From Luteimicrobium sp042670205 (lineage in GTDB: Bacteria > Actinomycetota > Actinomycetes > Actinomycetales > Cellulomonadaceae): a stretch of 64,000 bases of DNA. The stretch's first letter is position 1. Every line of letters starts with the position of its first letter. Both the position numbers and the translations under genes were made by a program. The DNA lies in NCBI RefSeq assembly GCF_042670205.1, contig NZ_JBHUWD010000018.1, forward strand, positions 1-64,000. The letters are read 5' to 3'. Positions 1 to 8,736 of the stretch are shown here, piece after piece. The notes below the pieces were generated by a model, which made no database searches, was not told the origin of the DNA, and saw only the letters and a list, made by a program, of their open reading frames with translations.

Positions 1-48
1 CCGCAGCAGCGGAACGGGCCCCTTCGAGACGGGCGAGCGCCGGCTCGC

Positions 49-495
49 TCAGGCCTCGTCGGCCTCCTCGTCGTCCTCGTCGGGACGCTTGTAGGGGTCG
101 GCGTCACCGGCGAAGGCCTTGCCCTCGCGGAGCTCGGCGAGCTCGGCGTCCCGCTCGCGGGCGGCGCGCAGGGCGTCCTCGAGGTGGGCGGCGTTCTCGG
201 GGATCGCGTCGAGCTGGAACTCGAGCGTGGGCGTGAGCCGGATCCCCGTCTGCTTGCCGACCTCGGACCGGATGAGGCCCTTGGCGCTCTCGAGCGCCGC
301 GGCCGTCCCGGCCCGCTCCTCGTCGGTGCCGCGCACCGTGTAGAACACGGTGGCGTTCTGCAGGTCGCCGGTCACGCGCACGTCGGTCACCGTGACGTAC
401 CCGAGCCGCGGGTCCTTGATCCGCCGGTCCAGCATGGTCGCGACGACCTGCTGGATCCGCTCGGCCAGCTTCCTGGCCCGCACACTCTCAGCCAT
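49..495 (-). CDS. rbfA: 30S ribosome-binding factor A
   Basis: RbfA binds the 30S subunit and assists late maturation of 16S rRNA at low temperature. The 148-aa product opens MAESVRARKLAERI and carries the family core (RIKDPRLGYVTVTDV near residues 26-40), followed by the usual acidic C-terminal tail rich in Asp/Glu. I chose the ATG at 495; a TTG lies one codon further upstream, but the SD-like GGAGATGAGG sits just before this ATG. It follows infB on the same strand, the usual order. A strong hairpin between the two suggests partly separate expression. The 48 bases between its stop and the window edge contain no start codon I can assign. Confidence 0.96.
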   Translation of the reverse strand: MAESVRARKLAERIQQVVATMLDRRIKDPRLGYVTVTDVRVTGDLQNATVFYTVRGTDEERAGTAAALESAKGLIRSEVGKQTGIRLTPTLEFQLDAIPENAAHLEDALRAARERDAELAELREGKAFAGDADPYKRPDEDDEEADEA

Positions 496-509
496 CAACC
501 CTCATCTCC

Positions 510-528
510 GGGGCCGCGAAGCGGCCCC
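510..528 (-). other. Small perfect hairpin just upstream of the rbfA ribosome binding site
   Basis: An 8-bp perfect inverted repeat (GGGGCCGC/GCGGCCCC, 510-517 and 521-528) with a 3-base loop lies directly 5' of the rbfA SD on the minus strand. No U-run follows. It could stabilise a processed 5' end or modulate access to the SD. Function is not known. Confidence 0.5.
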
Positions 529-585
529 TTGGTCCACCCAAGCCCGCGAACGAGACGCTCGCGCCATGGTGACAGAACGAACAGA

Positions 586-645
586 GCCCTGCCCGGGAGG
601 GAGAGGGGTGGCGGGGACGCCACCCCTCTCCCGGACGGGCAGGGC
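586..645 (-). terminator. Long hairpin between infB and rbfA, terminator-like
   Basis: Two nested perfect inverted repeats form one long stem: a 10-bp outer stem (586-595 with 636-645) and a 13-bp inner stem (601-613 with 618-630), with a 4-base loop. On the minus strand, i.e. downstream of infB (stop at 679), the stem is followed by a moderately T-rich stretch (CTCTGTTCGTTCTGT). This fits an intrinsic terminator or attenuator after infB, or an mRNA-stabilising 3' structure. Confidence 0.6.
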
Positions 646-678
646 GGAGGCGACGACGAACGTCACCTCAGCAAGAGA

Positions 679-3453
679 TCACGAACGCGGCTTCTCCCGC
701 ATCTCGAAGGTCTCGATGACGTCCTCGAGCTGGATGTCGTTGAACGACCCGAGCCCGATACCGCACTCGTAGCCCTCGCGGACCTCGGTGGCGTCGTCCT
801 TGAACCGCTTGAGCGAGTCGATGGTGAGGTTGTCCCCCACGACGACACCGCCGCGCAGCACACGAGCCTTGGAGTTTCGCGTGATGACGCCCGAGCGGAC
901 GATCGTTCCCGCGATGTTGCCGGCCTTGGACGAGCGGAAGATCTCGCGGATCTCCGCGGTCCCGAGCTGGACCTCCTCGTACTCGGGCTTGAGCATGCCC
1001 TTGAGCGCGGCCTCGACGTCGTCGATCGCCTGGTAGATGACCGTGTAGTAGCGGATGTCCACGCCTTCGCGGTCGGCCAGGTCGCGGACACGGTCCGCGG
1101 GCTTGACGTTGAAGCCGATGATGATCGCGTTGTCCACGGTCGCCAGGTTGACGTCGTTCTGCGTGATCGCACCGACGCCGCGGTGGATGATGCGCAGCTC
1201 GACCTCGTCGCCGACGTCGATCTTGAGCAGCGCGTCCTCGAGGGCCTCGACGGCACCGGACACGTCGCCCTTGAGGACGAGGTTGAGGGTCTCGACCTTG
1301 CCCTGCTCGAGCGCCTGCGTGAAGTCCTCGAGGCTGATGCGCTTGCGGCGCTTGGCCAGCGTCGCGGCACGCTCGGCGGCCTCGCGCTTCTCGGCGATCT
1401 GACGCGCGGTGCGGTCGTCGGGCGCCACGATGAACGTGTCGCCGGCGCGGGGCACCGAGGTCAGGCCGAGCACCTGGACCGGACGCGACGGGAGCGCCAC
1501 GTCGAGGTTCTCGCCGTGCTCGTCGAACATCGCACGGACGCGGCCGTGGGCCGTGCCCGCGACGATCGAGTCGCCGACGGCGAGGGTGCCGGACTGCACG
1601 AGGACGGTCGCGACGGAGCCGCGGCCCTTGTCGAGGTTGGCCTCGATGGCGACGCCGCGCGCGTCCTTGTCGGGGTTGGCGCGCAGGTCGAGGGCGGCGT
1701 CCGCGGTGAGCAGCACGGCGTCCAGGAGGTCCTGGATGCCGATGTCGTTCTTGGCGGACACGTCGACGAACATGGTGTCGCCGCCGTACTCCTCGGCCAC
1801 CAGGTTGTACTCGGTGAGCTGCTGGCGGATCTTGGCGGGGTTCGCCCCCTCCTTGTCGATCTTGTTCACCGCGACCACGATCGGGACGCCCGCGGCCTGG
1901 GCGTGGTTGAGCGCCTCGACCGTCTGCGGCATCACGCCGTCGTCGGCCGCGACCACGAGGATCGCGATGTCGGTGACCTGGGCACCACGGGCACGCATGG
2001 CGGTGAACGCCTCGTGACCCGGGGTGTCGATGAACGTGATCGCCCGGTCGACGCCCTCGTGCTCGTGGTGCACCTGGTAGGCACCGATGTGCTGGGTGAT
2101 CCCGCCGGCCTCGCCCGCGACGACGTCCGAGGACCGGACGGCGTCGAGGAGCTTGGTCTTTCCGTGGTCGACGTGGCCCATGACGGTGACGACCGGGGGA
2201 CGCGGCTCGAGCACGTCGTCGCCCTCGGCCTCCAGCTCGCCCTCGAGGTCGATGTCGAACGCCCCGAGGAGCTCGCGGTCCTCGTCCTCTGCCGACACCA
2301 TCTCGATGACGTAGCCGAGCTCGGCGCCCAGGGTGCCGAAGGTGTCCTCGTCGAGCGACTGCGTGGCGGTCGCCATCTCACCGAGGTGGAAGAGGACGGT
2401 CACGAGGCTCGCGGGGTTCGCGTCGATCTTGTCCGCGAAGTCGGACAGGCTCGCGCCGCGGCGCAGCCGCACGACGGTCGAGCCGTCCCCGCGGGGGACG
2501 GTGACGCCGCCGAGCGACGGCGCCTGCATCTGCTCGAACTCCTGGCGCTTCGCGCGCTTCGACTTCCGTCCGCGCACGGGGCGGCCACCGGCGCGCCCGA
2601 AGGCGCCCTGCGTGCTGCCACGACCGGCGCCACCGCGGCCACCGCCGCCGGGACGGCCGCCGAAGCCGCCGCCACCACCGGGACGTGCGGCGCCACCGGC
2701 ACCGCCGCCACCGAAGCCGCCGCGACCGCCGCCGCCACCGGGACGACCGCCACCGCCGCCGGCGCCCTGGCCGGCGCCGGGCCGGCCGAGCGACGTGCGA
2801 CCCGGCATCATGCCGGGGTTCGGGCGGGGGCCACCGGGACGCGGAGCGGCGCCGCCGGGGCGAGGTGCGCCGCCGGGGCGAGGCGCCGCGGGACGCGGAC
2901 CGCCGGAGCGCTCGCCCGAGCCCTCACCACGGTCGGGACGCGCCTGCGGGCGGGGCATCCCCTGCTGCGACGCGAACGGGTTGTTGCCCGGGCGCGGCCG
3001 GGGCATGCCCTGGCTGGACGCGAACGGGTTGTTGCCGGGTCGCGGCGCGGCGCCACCCGGGCGCGGGGCGCCGGGACGCGGGGCGGGCGACTCGTTGCCG
3101 GCAGCCGGCTTGGGGGCGGCTGCGGGCTTCGGGCCGGGCGTCGGCGCGGACTGGCGCGGTGCCGGACGCTCGGTGGCGGGTGCGGGGGTCTCCTCCGCAG
3201 CCGGCGCCTTCGGGGCGGCCGGGCGCGGGGCGGCAGGCTTCGCCGCCGCGGGCTTCGCCGCGCCGCCACCGGCGGCGGGCGCGCCGGCACCTGCACCGGC
3301 GGGGAAGGCGTCGCGCAGCTTGCGCACGACGGGTGGTTCGATCGTCGAGGACGCCGACCGGACGAACTCACCGAGCTCGGTGAGCTTCGTCATGATCGTC
3401 TTGCTCTCGACACCGAGCTCCTTGGCGAGCTCGTAGACGCGGACCTTGGCCAC
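679..3453 (-). CDS. infB: Translation initiation factor IF-2
   Basis: IF-2 is the GTPase that brings fMet-tRNA to the 30S complex and promotes subunit joining. The 924-aa product begins MAKVRVYELAKELG, the conserved IF2_N helix that fixes the start. Next comes a long low-complexity linker (about residues 50-290) of Pro/Ala repeats and Gly/Arg-rich runs. The G domain shows GHVDHGKT (about 424-431), DTPGH (about 476) and NKID (about 530), followed by the beta-barrel and the C-terminal fMet-tRNA-binding domain. It lies downstream of ylxR in the rimP-nusA-ylxR-infB-rbfA operon. The linker, with two near-identical NNPFAS.QGMPRP repeats, is typical of actinobacterial IF-2. Confidence 0.98.
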   Translation of the reverse strand: MAKVRVYELAKELGVESKTIMTKLTELGEFVRSASSTIEPPVVRKLRDAFPAGAGAGAPAAGGGAAKPAAAKPAAPRPAAPKAPAAEETPAPATERPAPRQSAPTPGPKPAAAPKPAAGNESPAPRPGAPRPGGAAPRPGNNPFASSQGMPRPRPGNNPFASQQGMPRPQARPDRGEGSGERSGGPRPAAPRPGGAPRPGGAAPRPGGPRPNPGMMPGRTSLGRPGAGQGAGGGGGRPGGGGGRGGFGGGGAGGAARPGGGGGFGGRPGGGGRGGAGRGSTQGAFGRAGGRPVRGRKSKRAKRQEFEQMQAPSLGGVTVPRGDGSTVVRLRRGASLSDFADKIDANPASLVTVLFHLGEMATATQSLDEDTFGTLGAELGYVIEMVSAEDEDRELLGAFDIDLEGELEAEGDDVLEPRPPVVTVMGHVDHGKTKLLDAVRSSDVVAGEAGGITQHIGAYQVHHEHEGVDRAITFIDTPGHEAFTAMRARGAQVTDIAILVVAADDGVMPQTVEALNHAQAAGVPIVVAVNKIDKEGANPAKIRQQLTEYNLVAEEYGGDTMFVDVSAKNDIGIQDLLDAVLLTADAALDLRANPDKDARGVAIEANLDKGRGSVATVLVQSGTLAVGDSIVAGTAHGRVRAMFDEHGENLDVALPSRPVQVLGLTSVPRAGDTFIVAPDDRTARQIAEKREAAERAATLAKRRKRISLEDFTQALEQGKVETLNLVLKGDVSGAVEALEDALLKIDVGDEVELRIIHRGVGAITQNDVNLATVDNAIIIGFNVKPADRVRDLADREGVDIRYYTVIYQAIDDVEAALKGMLKPEYEEVQLGTAEIREIFRSSKAGNIAGTIVRSGVITRNSKARVLRGGVVVGDNLTIDSLKRFKDDATEVREGYECGIGLGSFNDIQLEDVIETFEMREKPRS

Positions 3454-3505
3454 AACTCTCCTGTCTCGGCCCGCCCGGACAGGGAGGACCGTCGTTAGTG
3501 CTGAG

Positions 3506-3532
3506 GGGTGCTCATCGCAGGGTGCTCATCGC
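3506..3532. repeat. 13-bp direct repeat in the ylxR-infB gap
   Basis: GGGTGCTCATCGC occurs at 3506-3518 and again at 3520-3532. It lies in the 147-bp gap between ylxR and infB. I see no clear promoter or terminator in this gap; the repeat may be slippage or a protein site. Confidence 0.4.
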
Positions 3533-3600
3533 GTGCCCATGTGTTTCTGACCCGCTTCCTGATAGACGTGTCTGGCATGTCGTGCTGGCGCACGTGGTCG

Positions 3601-3984
3601 TCACTCGGTGCCGAGGCCGACGAGGAACCGGCGGACCCCGCTCGCGTCGGGGACGCTGCGCAGTCGCAGCGCCCGCGTGAACGCGTGGCGGCGTTCGGCC
3701 AGCTCCAGGCAGCGCATCCGCGGGTGCAGCCACGCGCCACGCCCCGGGAGCGAGCGTCCGTCGTCCACCACGAGCACCACCGTGGTGGCGCCCGTCGGGC
3801 CGTCGTCCGTCCGCGCCACGAGGCGCACGAGGTCGGACCGAAGGTCGCGGGACCGGCAGCCGACGCACGTCCGCACCGGAGCCCGTTCGGGCTCGCGGTC
3901 ACCTGAGGGTGCGGGGAGGACGTGCGACATCGGCCGGGCCTGAGACCCGTTGTCGGACATCTTACCCCGTCGGCCCCGGGTCAC
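3601..3984 (-). CDS. YlxR family RNA-binding protein (DUF448; RnpM-type)
   Basis: YlxR is a small nucleic-acid-binding protein encoded between nusA and infB; in Bacillus the homologue modulates RNase P. The family signature PVRTCVGCR and the later GRGAWLHP motif are both present, so identity is firm. The GTG at 3984 overlaps the nusA stop (GTGA), suggesting translational coupling. An ATG at 3960 (MSDNG) is an equally plausible start, and the extra N-terminal residues are not conserved in the family as I know it. Residues beyond the core are Arg-rich, fitting RNA contact. The gene is expected to be cotranscribed with nusA. Confidence 0.9.
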   Translation of the reverse strand: MTRGRRGKMSDNGSQARPMSHVLPAPSGDREPERAPVRTCVGCRSRDLRSDLVRLVARTDDGPTGATTVVLVVDDGRSLPGRGAWLHPRMRCLELAERRHAFTRALRLRSVPDASGVRRFLVGLGTE

Positions 3985-4994
3985 CCCGCCGTCGGGCGGG
4001 GCGCGGCGGCGTCCGGCGCGCCCTCGTCGGACCGGATGTCGATCCGCCAGCCCGTGAGCTTCGCGGCGAGGCGGGCGTTCTGGCCCTCCTTGCCGATGGC
4101 CAGCGAGAGCTGGTAGTCCGGCACGACGACGCGCGCGGAGCGCGTGGTCTCGTCGACGATCGTGACCTGGTTGACGCTCGCGGGCGACAGCGCGCTCCCG
4201 ACGAAGCGCGCCGGGTCCGGGCTGTAGTCCACGATGTCGATCTTCTCGCCGTGGAGCTCCGCCATGACGGCCCGCACCCGGGCCCCCATGGGGCCGATGC
4301 AGGCGCCCTTGGCGTTGAGCCCCGAGACCGTCGAGCGGACCGCCATCTTGGACCGGTGCCCCGCCTCGCGGGCGAGCGCCACGATCTCGACCGAGCCGTC
4401 CGCGACCTCGGGCACCTCGAGCTCGAAGAGCTTGCGCACGAGGTTGGGGTGCGTCCGGCTCAACGTGATCTGCGGGCCCTTCATTCCGCGCGTCACCTCG
4501 AGCACGTACGCGCGCAGCCGCTCGCCGTGGACGTACTCCTCGGTCGGCACCTGCTCGTGGGGCGGCAGGACCGCCTCGACGCCCCCGACCTCCACCAGCA
4601 CGACGCGCGGGTCGCGGCCCTGCTGGATGACGCCGGCGATGACCTCGCCCTCCTTGCCGCGGAACTGCCCCAGGATGGCGTCGTCCTCGGCGTCACGCAG
4701 ACGCTGGACGATCACCTGGCGCGCGGTCGCGGTGGCGATCCGGCCGAAGTCGGCGGGCGTGTCGTCGAACTCGGGGCCGAAGCTGCGGACCCCGTCCTCG
4801 TCCACGATCTCCTCGCGCGCCCAGACCGCTGCGCGGCCCGACGTGCGGTCGAGCTCGACGCGGGCGTGCGGCTGTGCGCCCGTGCTGCGGTGGTAGGCGG
4901 AGAGCAGCGCCTGCTCGATCGCGCCCACGAGGACGTCCAGGCTGATGTCCCGCTCGCGCTCGATCGCGCGCAGAGCGCTCATGTCGATGTCCAT
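3981..4994 (-). CDS. nusA: Transcription termination/antitermination factor NusA
   Basis: NusA binds RNA polymerase and nascent RNA, modulating pausing, termination and rRNA antitermination. The 337-aa product has the N-terminal RNAP-binding domain (MDIDMSALRAIERERDIS), an S1 domain around residues 125-200, and two KH domains (GPMGARV; then LAIGKEGQNARLAAKL near the end). The acidic repeats of the enterobacterial C terminus are absent, as is usual in Actinobacteria. The ATG at 4994 shares a base with the rimP stop (TGATG), which fixes the start and implies coupling. The reading frame stays open upstream across rimP, but that stretch is a shadow. Confidence 0.97.
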   Translation of the reverse strand: MDIDMSALRAIERERDISLDVLVGAIEQALLSAYHRSTGAQPHARVELDRTSGRAAVWAREEIVDEDGVRSFGPEFDDTPADFGRIATATARQVIVQRLRDAEDDAILGQFRGKEGEVIAGVIQQGRDPRVVLVEVGGVEAVLPPHEQVPTEEYVHGERLRAYVLEVTRGMKGPQITLSRTHPNLVRKLFELEVPEVADGSVEIVALAREAGHRSKMAVRSTVSGLNAKGACIGPMGARVRAVMAELHGEKIDIVDYSPDPARFVGSALSPASVNQVTIVDETTRSARVVVPDYQLSLAIGKEGQNARLAAKLTGWRIDIRSDEGAPDAAAPRPTAG

Positions 4995-5500
4995 CAGGCC
5001 TCCTCGTCGTCGGTGGTTTCGGCGGACCGTGACAGCTCGACCTCGATGCTGCCGCGGGCGACGGCCGAGCGGTCGACCCGCTCGGGCTGCCCGGCCGGGA
5101 CCTCCGTCAGGACGAGCTCGTCGCCCTCGACCTCGGCCAGCCGGCCCTCGTAGGTGCGGCCGTCGCGCAGGGCGAGGCTCACGCGCCGCCCGCGCGCCCG
5201 CTTGAAGTGCCGGGGCTCGGTGAGCGGCCTCGAGGTCCCGGGCGTCGAGACCTCGAGCGTGTACTGCCCGGGCAGGACGTCGGACGCCGCGTCGAGCGCT
5301 TCCGAGACCTCGCGGGAGACGTCGGCGACGGCGTCGAGGTCGAGGCTGCCGAGGACGTCCTCGGGCAGGTCGAGCGTGACGCGGACGACCGAGCGGCTGC
5401 CGGCGCGGGACACGACGACGTCCTCGAGGTACAGACCCGCGCCTTCGACCACCGGCGCGACGACCTCGCGGAGCGTGTCCGCCGGTTGCTGCCTGGGCAT
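4994..5500 (-). CDS. rimP: Ribosome maturation factor RimP
   Basis: RimP acts in 30S maturation. The 168-aa product has the N-terminal alpha/beta domain (VVAPVVEGAGLYLEDVVV), the LDLDAVADVSREVSEALD helix, the hallmark YTLEVSTPGTSRPL, and a C-terminal SH3-like barrel. The ATG at 5500 is preceded by AGGAGAAGCA, a good SD. It is the first gene of the operon, 238 bp from a divergent lipoprotein gene, so the operon promoter must lie in that gap. An acidic tail (TTDDEEA) overlaps the nusA start by one base. Confidence 0.96.
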   Translation of the reverse strand: MPRQQPADTLREVVAPVVEGAGLYLEDVVVSRAGSRSVVRVTLDLPEDVLGSLDLDAVADVSREVSEALDAASDVLPGQYTLEVSTPGTSRPLTEPRHFKRARGRRVSLALRDGRTYEGRLAEVEGDELVLTEVPAGQPERVDRSAVARGSIEVELSRSAETTDDEEA

Positions 5501-5618
5501 TGCTTCTCCTGTCGGTTCTCACGGCCCACCTGCGGGACGCGAGCTTCTGAGGACCGCGAGCCGGGTGCGCCGGGCAGCGATCGAGATCGTCTCGACCGGT
5601 GTGCTGTTGTGCGGGTCA

Positions 5619-5624
5619 AGACTA
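5619..5624 (-). promoter_or_regulatory. Candidate -10 element for the rimP-nusA operon
   Basis: TAGTCT on the minus strand fits the TAnnnT -10 consensus and would start transcription near 5612, leaving a 5' UTR of about 110 nt before rimP. No good -35 hexamer sits 17 bp upstream, so this is a weak call. Confidence 0.3.
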
Positions 5625-5738
5625 CCGACTCGCCAGGGCATCGGCGTCCCGACGCCCCGCGGGTGGCGCGGCGCACGGTGCGCGCGGCAGCGCGTCCGAG
5701 GCCACGGACGGCCCGCGGTCATGGGATCATCGGGCGCG

Positions 5739-6713
5739 ATGAGCCCCCACCCCGCGCCCGCCCGGCCCCTGCCCCGCCGGCCCGCCGCCCTGCTCGGTGC
5801 GGCGGCGTCCGTCGTGCTCGCCCTCGTCCTGTCGGGCTGCGGCGTCCGGCTCGAGTCCGCTCCCCCGGCTCCGCTGACCCCGACCGCGGACGAGGCCGTC
5901 CGGGCCGCGACCGTCGCGGACGTCGTCGCCGTGCGTGACCTCGCGGAGCGTGCGCTCACGGACGGCGGCAGCGCCGGCGCGACGGGCGCGCGGCTGCGCG
6001 CCGTCGTCAAGCACGCGGGGACCCAGCTCGCGGCGCTCGGCGGCGTCTACACCGGTCCGCCCCCCACGACGAGCCCCGCTGCCACCCCCACGACCGCTGC
6101 CGCGTCCGCGGCCACCGCGGGCGCCGTCGCGAACCGCTTGACGAGCGCGTCCACGGCGGGCCGCGCCCGCCTGGCCGACGCCCCCGACCCCCACCTCGCA
6201 CGACTGGTCGCGCAGGTGAGCACGTCCCAGGCGCTCGACGCGCGCGCGCTCGCCGCCGCGGCGCACGTCGAGGTCGCGGCGCCGAAGGCCGTGCGGGTCG
6301 CGGTCCCGGCGACGCTGCCCGCCGGGGCGCACGCGGGCACGGCCGCGACCGTCGTCGAGAACGAGGACGCGGCCGGCTACCTGCTCGAGGTGGTGGCCGC
6401 GCGCTCGCACGGGACCACCCGTACCACCGCGGCCGCACGGGCCGCTCAGCACCGCACGCGCGCCCAGGACTGGGCCGACGCCACCGGGATCTCCGGCACC
6501 GACGGCGACCCGCGGCGCACCGCCTACGCCGTGCCGGCCGAGGCCGTGGCGCGGACGGTCGAGTCGCGCCTGGTCACGTCGTACGCGGCGCTGCTCGACA
6601 CGCTCGACCCGAAGGGGCGCACCCAGGTCGCCGACCTCCTGTCCGACGCCGCCCGCGCCGCGGTCGACGCGGGCGCGCCGATCACCGCGCTGCCTGGAGG
6701 CACCCCGAAGTAG
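5739..6713 (+). CDS. Lipoprotein with ferritin-like DUF4439-type domain
   Basis: A secreted, lipid-anchored protein of unknown function (324 aa). The signal peptide runs PLPRRPAALLGAAASVVLALV and ends in the lipobox LSGC, with Cys34 as the lipidation site. The C-terminal half (about residues 185-320) is an Ala-rich helical region (YAVPAEAVARTVESRLVTSY) matching my recollection of the actinobacterial DUF4439/ferritin-like family, often encoded beside rimP. The middle is Thr/Ala-rich and probably a flexible linker. The ATG at 5739 gives a clean signal peptide; an in-frame ATG at 5721 would add six residues. It is divergent from rimP and convergent with proS. Family assignment is from memory and moderate. 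Confidence 0.65.
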   Translation: MSPHPAPARPLPRRPAALLGAAASVVLALVLSGCGVRLESAPPAPLTPTADEAVRAATVADVVAVRDLAERALTDGGSAGATGARLRAVVKHAGTQLAALGGVYTGPPPTTSPAATPTTAAASAATAGAVANRLTSASTAGRARLADAPDPHLARLVAQVSTSQALDARALAAAAHVEVAAPKAVRVAVPATLPAGAHAGTAATVVENEDAAGYLLEVVAARSHGTTRTTAAARAAQHRTRAQDWADATGISGTDGDPRRTAYAVPAEAVARTVESRLVTSYAALLDTLDPKGRTQVADLLSDAARAAVDAGAPITALPGGTPK

Positions 6714-6796
6714 TACGGCGGCCGGCATACCTCGCGAGGTAGTACGGCGGCCGTACTACCTCGCGAAGCAGTCCTCCGCGACGGGTACCTCGCGGA
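6710..6796. repeat. 29-bp tandem repeat between two convergent genes
   Basis: Two near-identical 29-bp units (6710-6738 and 6739-6767) begin GTAGTACGGCGGCCG and contain TACCTCGCGA. A degenerate third unit follows (6768-6796). The core TACCTCGCG recurs at 6728, 6757 and 6786, exactly 29 bp apart. The array starts at the stop codon of the lipoprotein gene and ends just after the proS stop in that strand's sense. Confidence 0.8.
6732..6766. terminator. 16-bp perfect hairpin made by the tandem repeat, probable bidirectional terminator
   Basis: Arms 6732-6747 (TCGCGAGGTAGTACGG) and 6751-6766 are perfectly complementary around a 3-base CGG loop. A second, shorter hairpin (TACCTC/GAGGTA) lies at 6786-6800. 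The position between convergent ends suggests termination for both genes, but neither side has a U-tract. Confidence 0.55.
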
Positions 6797-6817
6797 GGTA
6801 TCCGTCGTCCGGGGACG

Positions 6818-8644
6818 TCAGAGGAGGGCGGCGACTCGCGCGGCCACGCGCTCGACGGCGTCCGTCACGGGCACCTGCTCCGCGTCGTCGCCCGCGCGCC
6901 CGCGCACCTCGACGACGCCGTCGGCGAGCCCGCGACCCACGACGACGACGACGGGCACGCCGATGAGCTCGGCGTCGGCGAACTTCACACCGGGCGACGC
7001 CTTGGGGCGGTCGTCGTAGAGCACCTCGACGCCGCGCGCGGCGAGGCCGGTCGCGATCGCGTCGGCCGCGTCGAACACGTCCTGGCCCTTGCCGGCCGCG
7101 ACGAGGTGGACGTGCGCGGGCGCGACGTGCGCGGGCCACGCGAGGCCCTTGTCGTCGTGGTTCGCCTCGGCGAGCGACGCCATCACGCGGGTCACGCCCA
7201 CGCCGTACGAGCCCATCGTGACGACGACCTGCTTGCCGTTCTGGTCGAGCACGGTGAGGCCGAGGGCCTGCGCGTACTTGCGGCCGAGCTGGAAGATGTG
7301 GCCGATCTCGATGCCGCGCGCGAGCTCGAGCGGGCCCGAGCCGTCGGGCGCCTCGTCGCCCGCGCGGACCTCGGCGGCCTCGATGGTCCCGTCGGCGGCG
7401 AAGTCGCGGCCCGCGACCAGGTCGAACACGTGTCGGCCGGGCTGGTCCGCGCCGGTGATCCAGCGGGTCCCCGGCACGATGCGCGGGTCGAGGAGGTAGC
7501 GGACCGCAGAGACGGTCGTGCCGTCCTCGAGCGTGCGCTGCGCGCCCTGCGGGCCGAGCGCGCCCGGGCCGATGTAGCCCTTGACGAGCTCGGGGTGCGC
7601 GGCGAAGTCGCCGTCGCCAGCGGGCTCGACCTCGGCCGGCTCGAGCGAGGCGCCGAGCCGCTTCATGTCGACCTCGCGGTCGCCCGGGAGCCCGACGACG
7701 AGCACCTCACGCCGACCGTCCGGGTGCGTCGCCGCGAGGACGACGTTCTTCAGGGTGTCAGCGGCGGTCCAGGCGCGATCGGGGCGCGGGTAGCGCTCGT
7801 TGGCCAGGGCGACGAGAGAGTCGATGGTCGGGGTGTCGGGCGTGTCCTCGACGTGCGCCGCGGGGGCGTCGTCGAACGGGATCGCGTCGGGGACCGGGGT
7901 GACGACGGCCTCCACGTTCGCGGCGTAGCCGTCGGCCGAGCGCACGAACGTGTCCTCGCCGATGGGCGTCGGCGTGAGGAACTCCTCGGACCGCGACCCG
8001 CCCATCGCGCCGCTGGTCGCGGCGACGATCACGTACTCGAGCCCGAGTCGCTCGAAGATCCGCTGGTACGCGGCGCGCTGCGCGGCGTAGGACGCGTCGA
8101 GCCCGGCGTCGTCGACGTCGAACGAGTACGCGTCCTTCATGATGAACTCGCGCCCGCGGATCAGGCCGGCACGCGGCCGGGCCTCGTCGCGGTACTTCGT
8201 CTGGATCTGGAAGAGCGTGAGCGGCAGGTCCTTGTACGACGAGTACAGGTCCTTGACGAGGAGCGTGAACATCTCCTCGTGCGTGGGCGCGAGCAGGTAG
8301 TCGGCCTCCTTGCGGTCCTTGAGCCGGAACAGGCCCTGGCCGTACTCGGTCCAGCGGCCCGTCGCCTCGTAGGGCTCGCGCGGCAGCAGCGCGGGGAAGT
8401 GCACCTCCTGCGCGCCCGACGCCTGCATCTCCTCGCGGACGACGCCCTCGACCTTCGCGAGCACGCGCAGGCCCAGCGGGAGCCACGTGTAGATGCCCGG
8501 TGCGGCCCGCCGGATGTAGCCCGCGCGGACGAGCAGCTTGTGGCTCGCGACCTCGGCGTCCACCGGGTCCTCGCGCAGGGTCCGGACGAAGAGCGTGGAC
8601 ATCCGCAGGACGGCAGGGGACGAGGAGGTCAGGTCGTGCGACAT
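6818..8644 (-). CDS. proS: Prolyl-tRNA synthetase, bacterial type
   Basis: Class II aminoacyl-tRNA synthetase charging tRNA-Pro. The 608-aa length and layout match the prokaryotic-type enzyme with the editing (INS) insertion. Visible motifs: LLAPTHEE, motif 2 region YRDEARPRAGLIRGREF, the editing domain around residues 220-400, GIEIGHIFQLG, motif 3 GSYGVGVTRVMA, and a C-terminal anticodon-binding domain (PVVVVVGRGLADG). I take the ATG at 8644; MSTLFVRTL fourteen codons in is an alternative and nearer to the usual N terminus. It is divergent from the Fpg/Nei gene across 92 bp. Confidence 0.97.
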   Translation of the reverse strand: MSHDLTSSSPAVLRMSTLFVRTLREDPVDAEVASHKLLVRAGYIRRAAPGIYTWLPLGLRVLAKVEGVVREEMQASGAQEVHFPALLPREPYEATGRWTEYGQGLFRLKDRKEADYLLAPTHEEMFTLLVKDLYSSYKDLPLTLFQIQTKYRDEARPRAGLIRGREFIMKDAYSFDVDDAGLDASYAAQRAAYQRIFERLGLEYVIVAATSGAMGGSRSEEFLTPTPIGEDTFVRSADGYAANVEAVVTPVPDAIPFDDAPAAHVEDTPDTPTIDSLVALANERYPRPDRAWTAADTLKNVVLAATHPDGRREVLVVGLPGDREVDMKRLGASLEPAEVEPAGDGDFAAHPELVKGYIGPGALGPQGAQRTLEDGTTVSAVRYLLDPRIVPGTRWITGADQPGRHVFDLVAGRDFAADGTIEAAEVRAGDEAPDGSGPLELARGIEIGHIFQLGRKYAQALGLTVLDQNGKQVVVTMGSYGVGVTRVMASLAEANHDDKGLAWPAHVAPAHVHLVAAGKGQDVFDAADAIATGLAARGVEVLYDDRPKASPGVKFADAELIGVPVVVVVGRGLADGVVEVRGRAGDDAEQVPVTDAVERVAARVAALL

Positions 8645-8736
8645 GCGGCACAGCCTACCGGCGGCCCGGCGCCCGCCCGCGCGTCCCGCAGCGCGGTGCC
8701 GGGCGACGTCAGCGGGTCCGGGGCATGATCGGACTC

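Noticed and set aside
184..3498. A 1104-codon open frame on the plus strand opposite infB
   Set aside because: Antisense of the infB coding and linker region; the low-complexity Ala/Thr/Gly translation mirrors the IF-2 linker.
4995..5522. N-terminal extension of NusA
   Set aside because: Overlaps rimP out of frame and is Arg-rich; the family start MDIDMSALRA at 4994 with TGATG overlap is decisive.
5600..5625. TTGACC on the minus strand as a -35 for rimP
   Set aside because: No TAnnnT at 16-19 bp downstream; the overlapping TAGTCT is a better -10 candidate.
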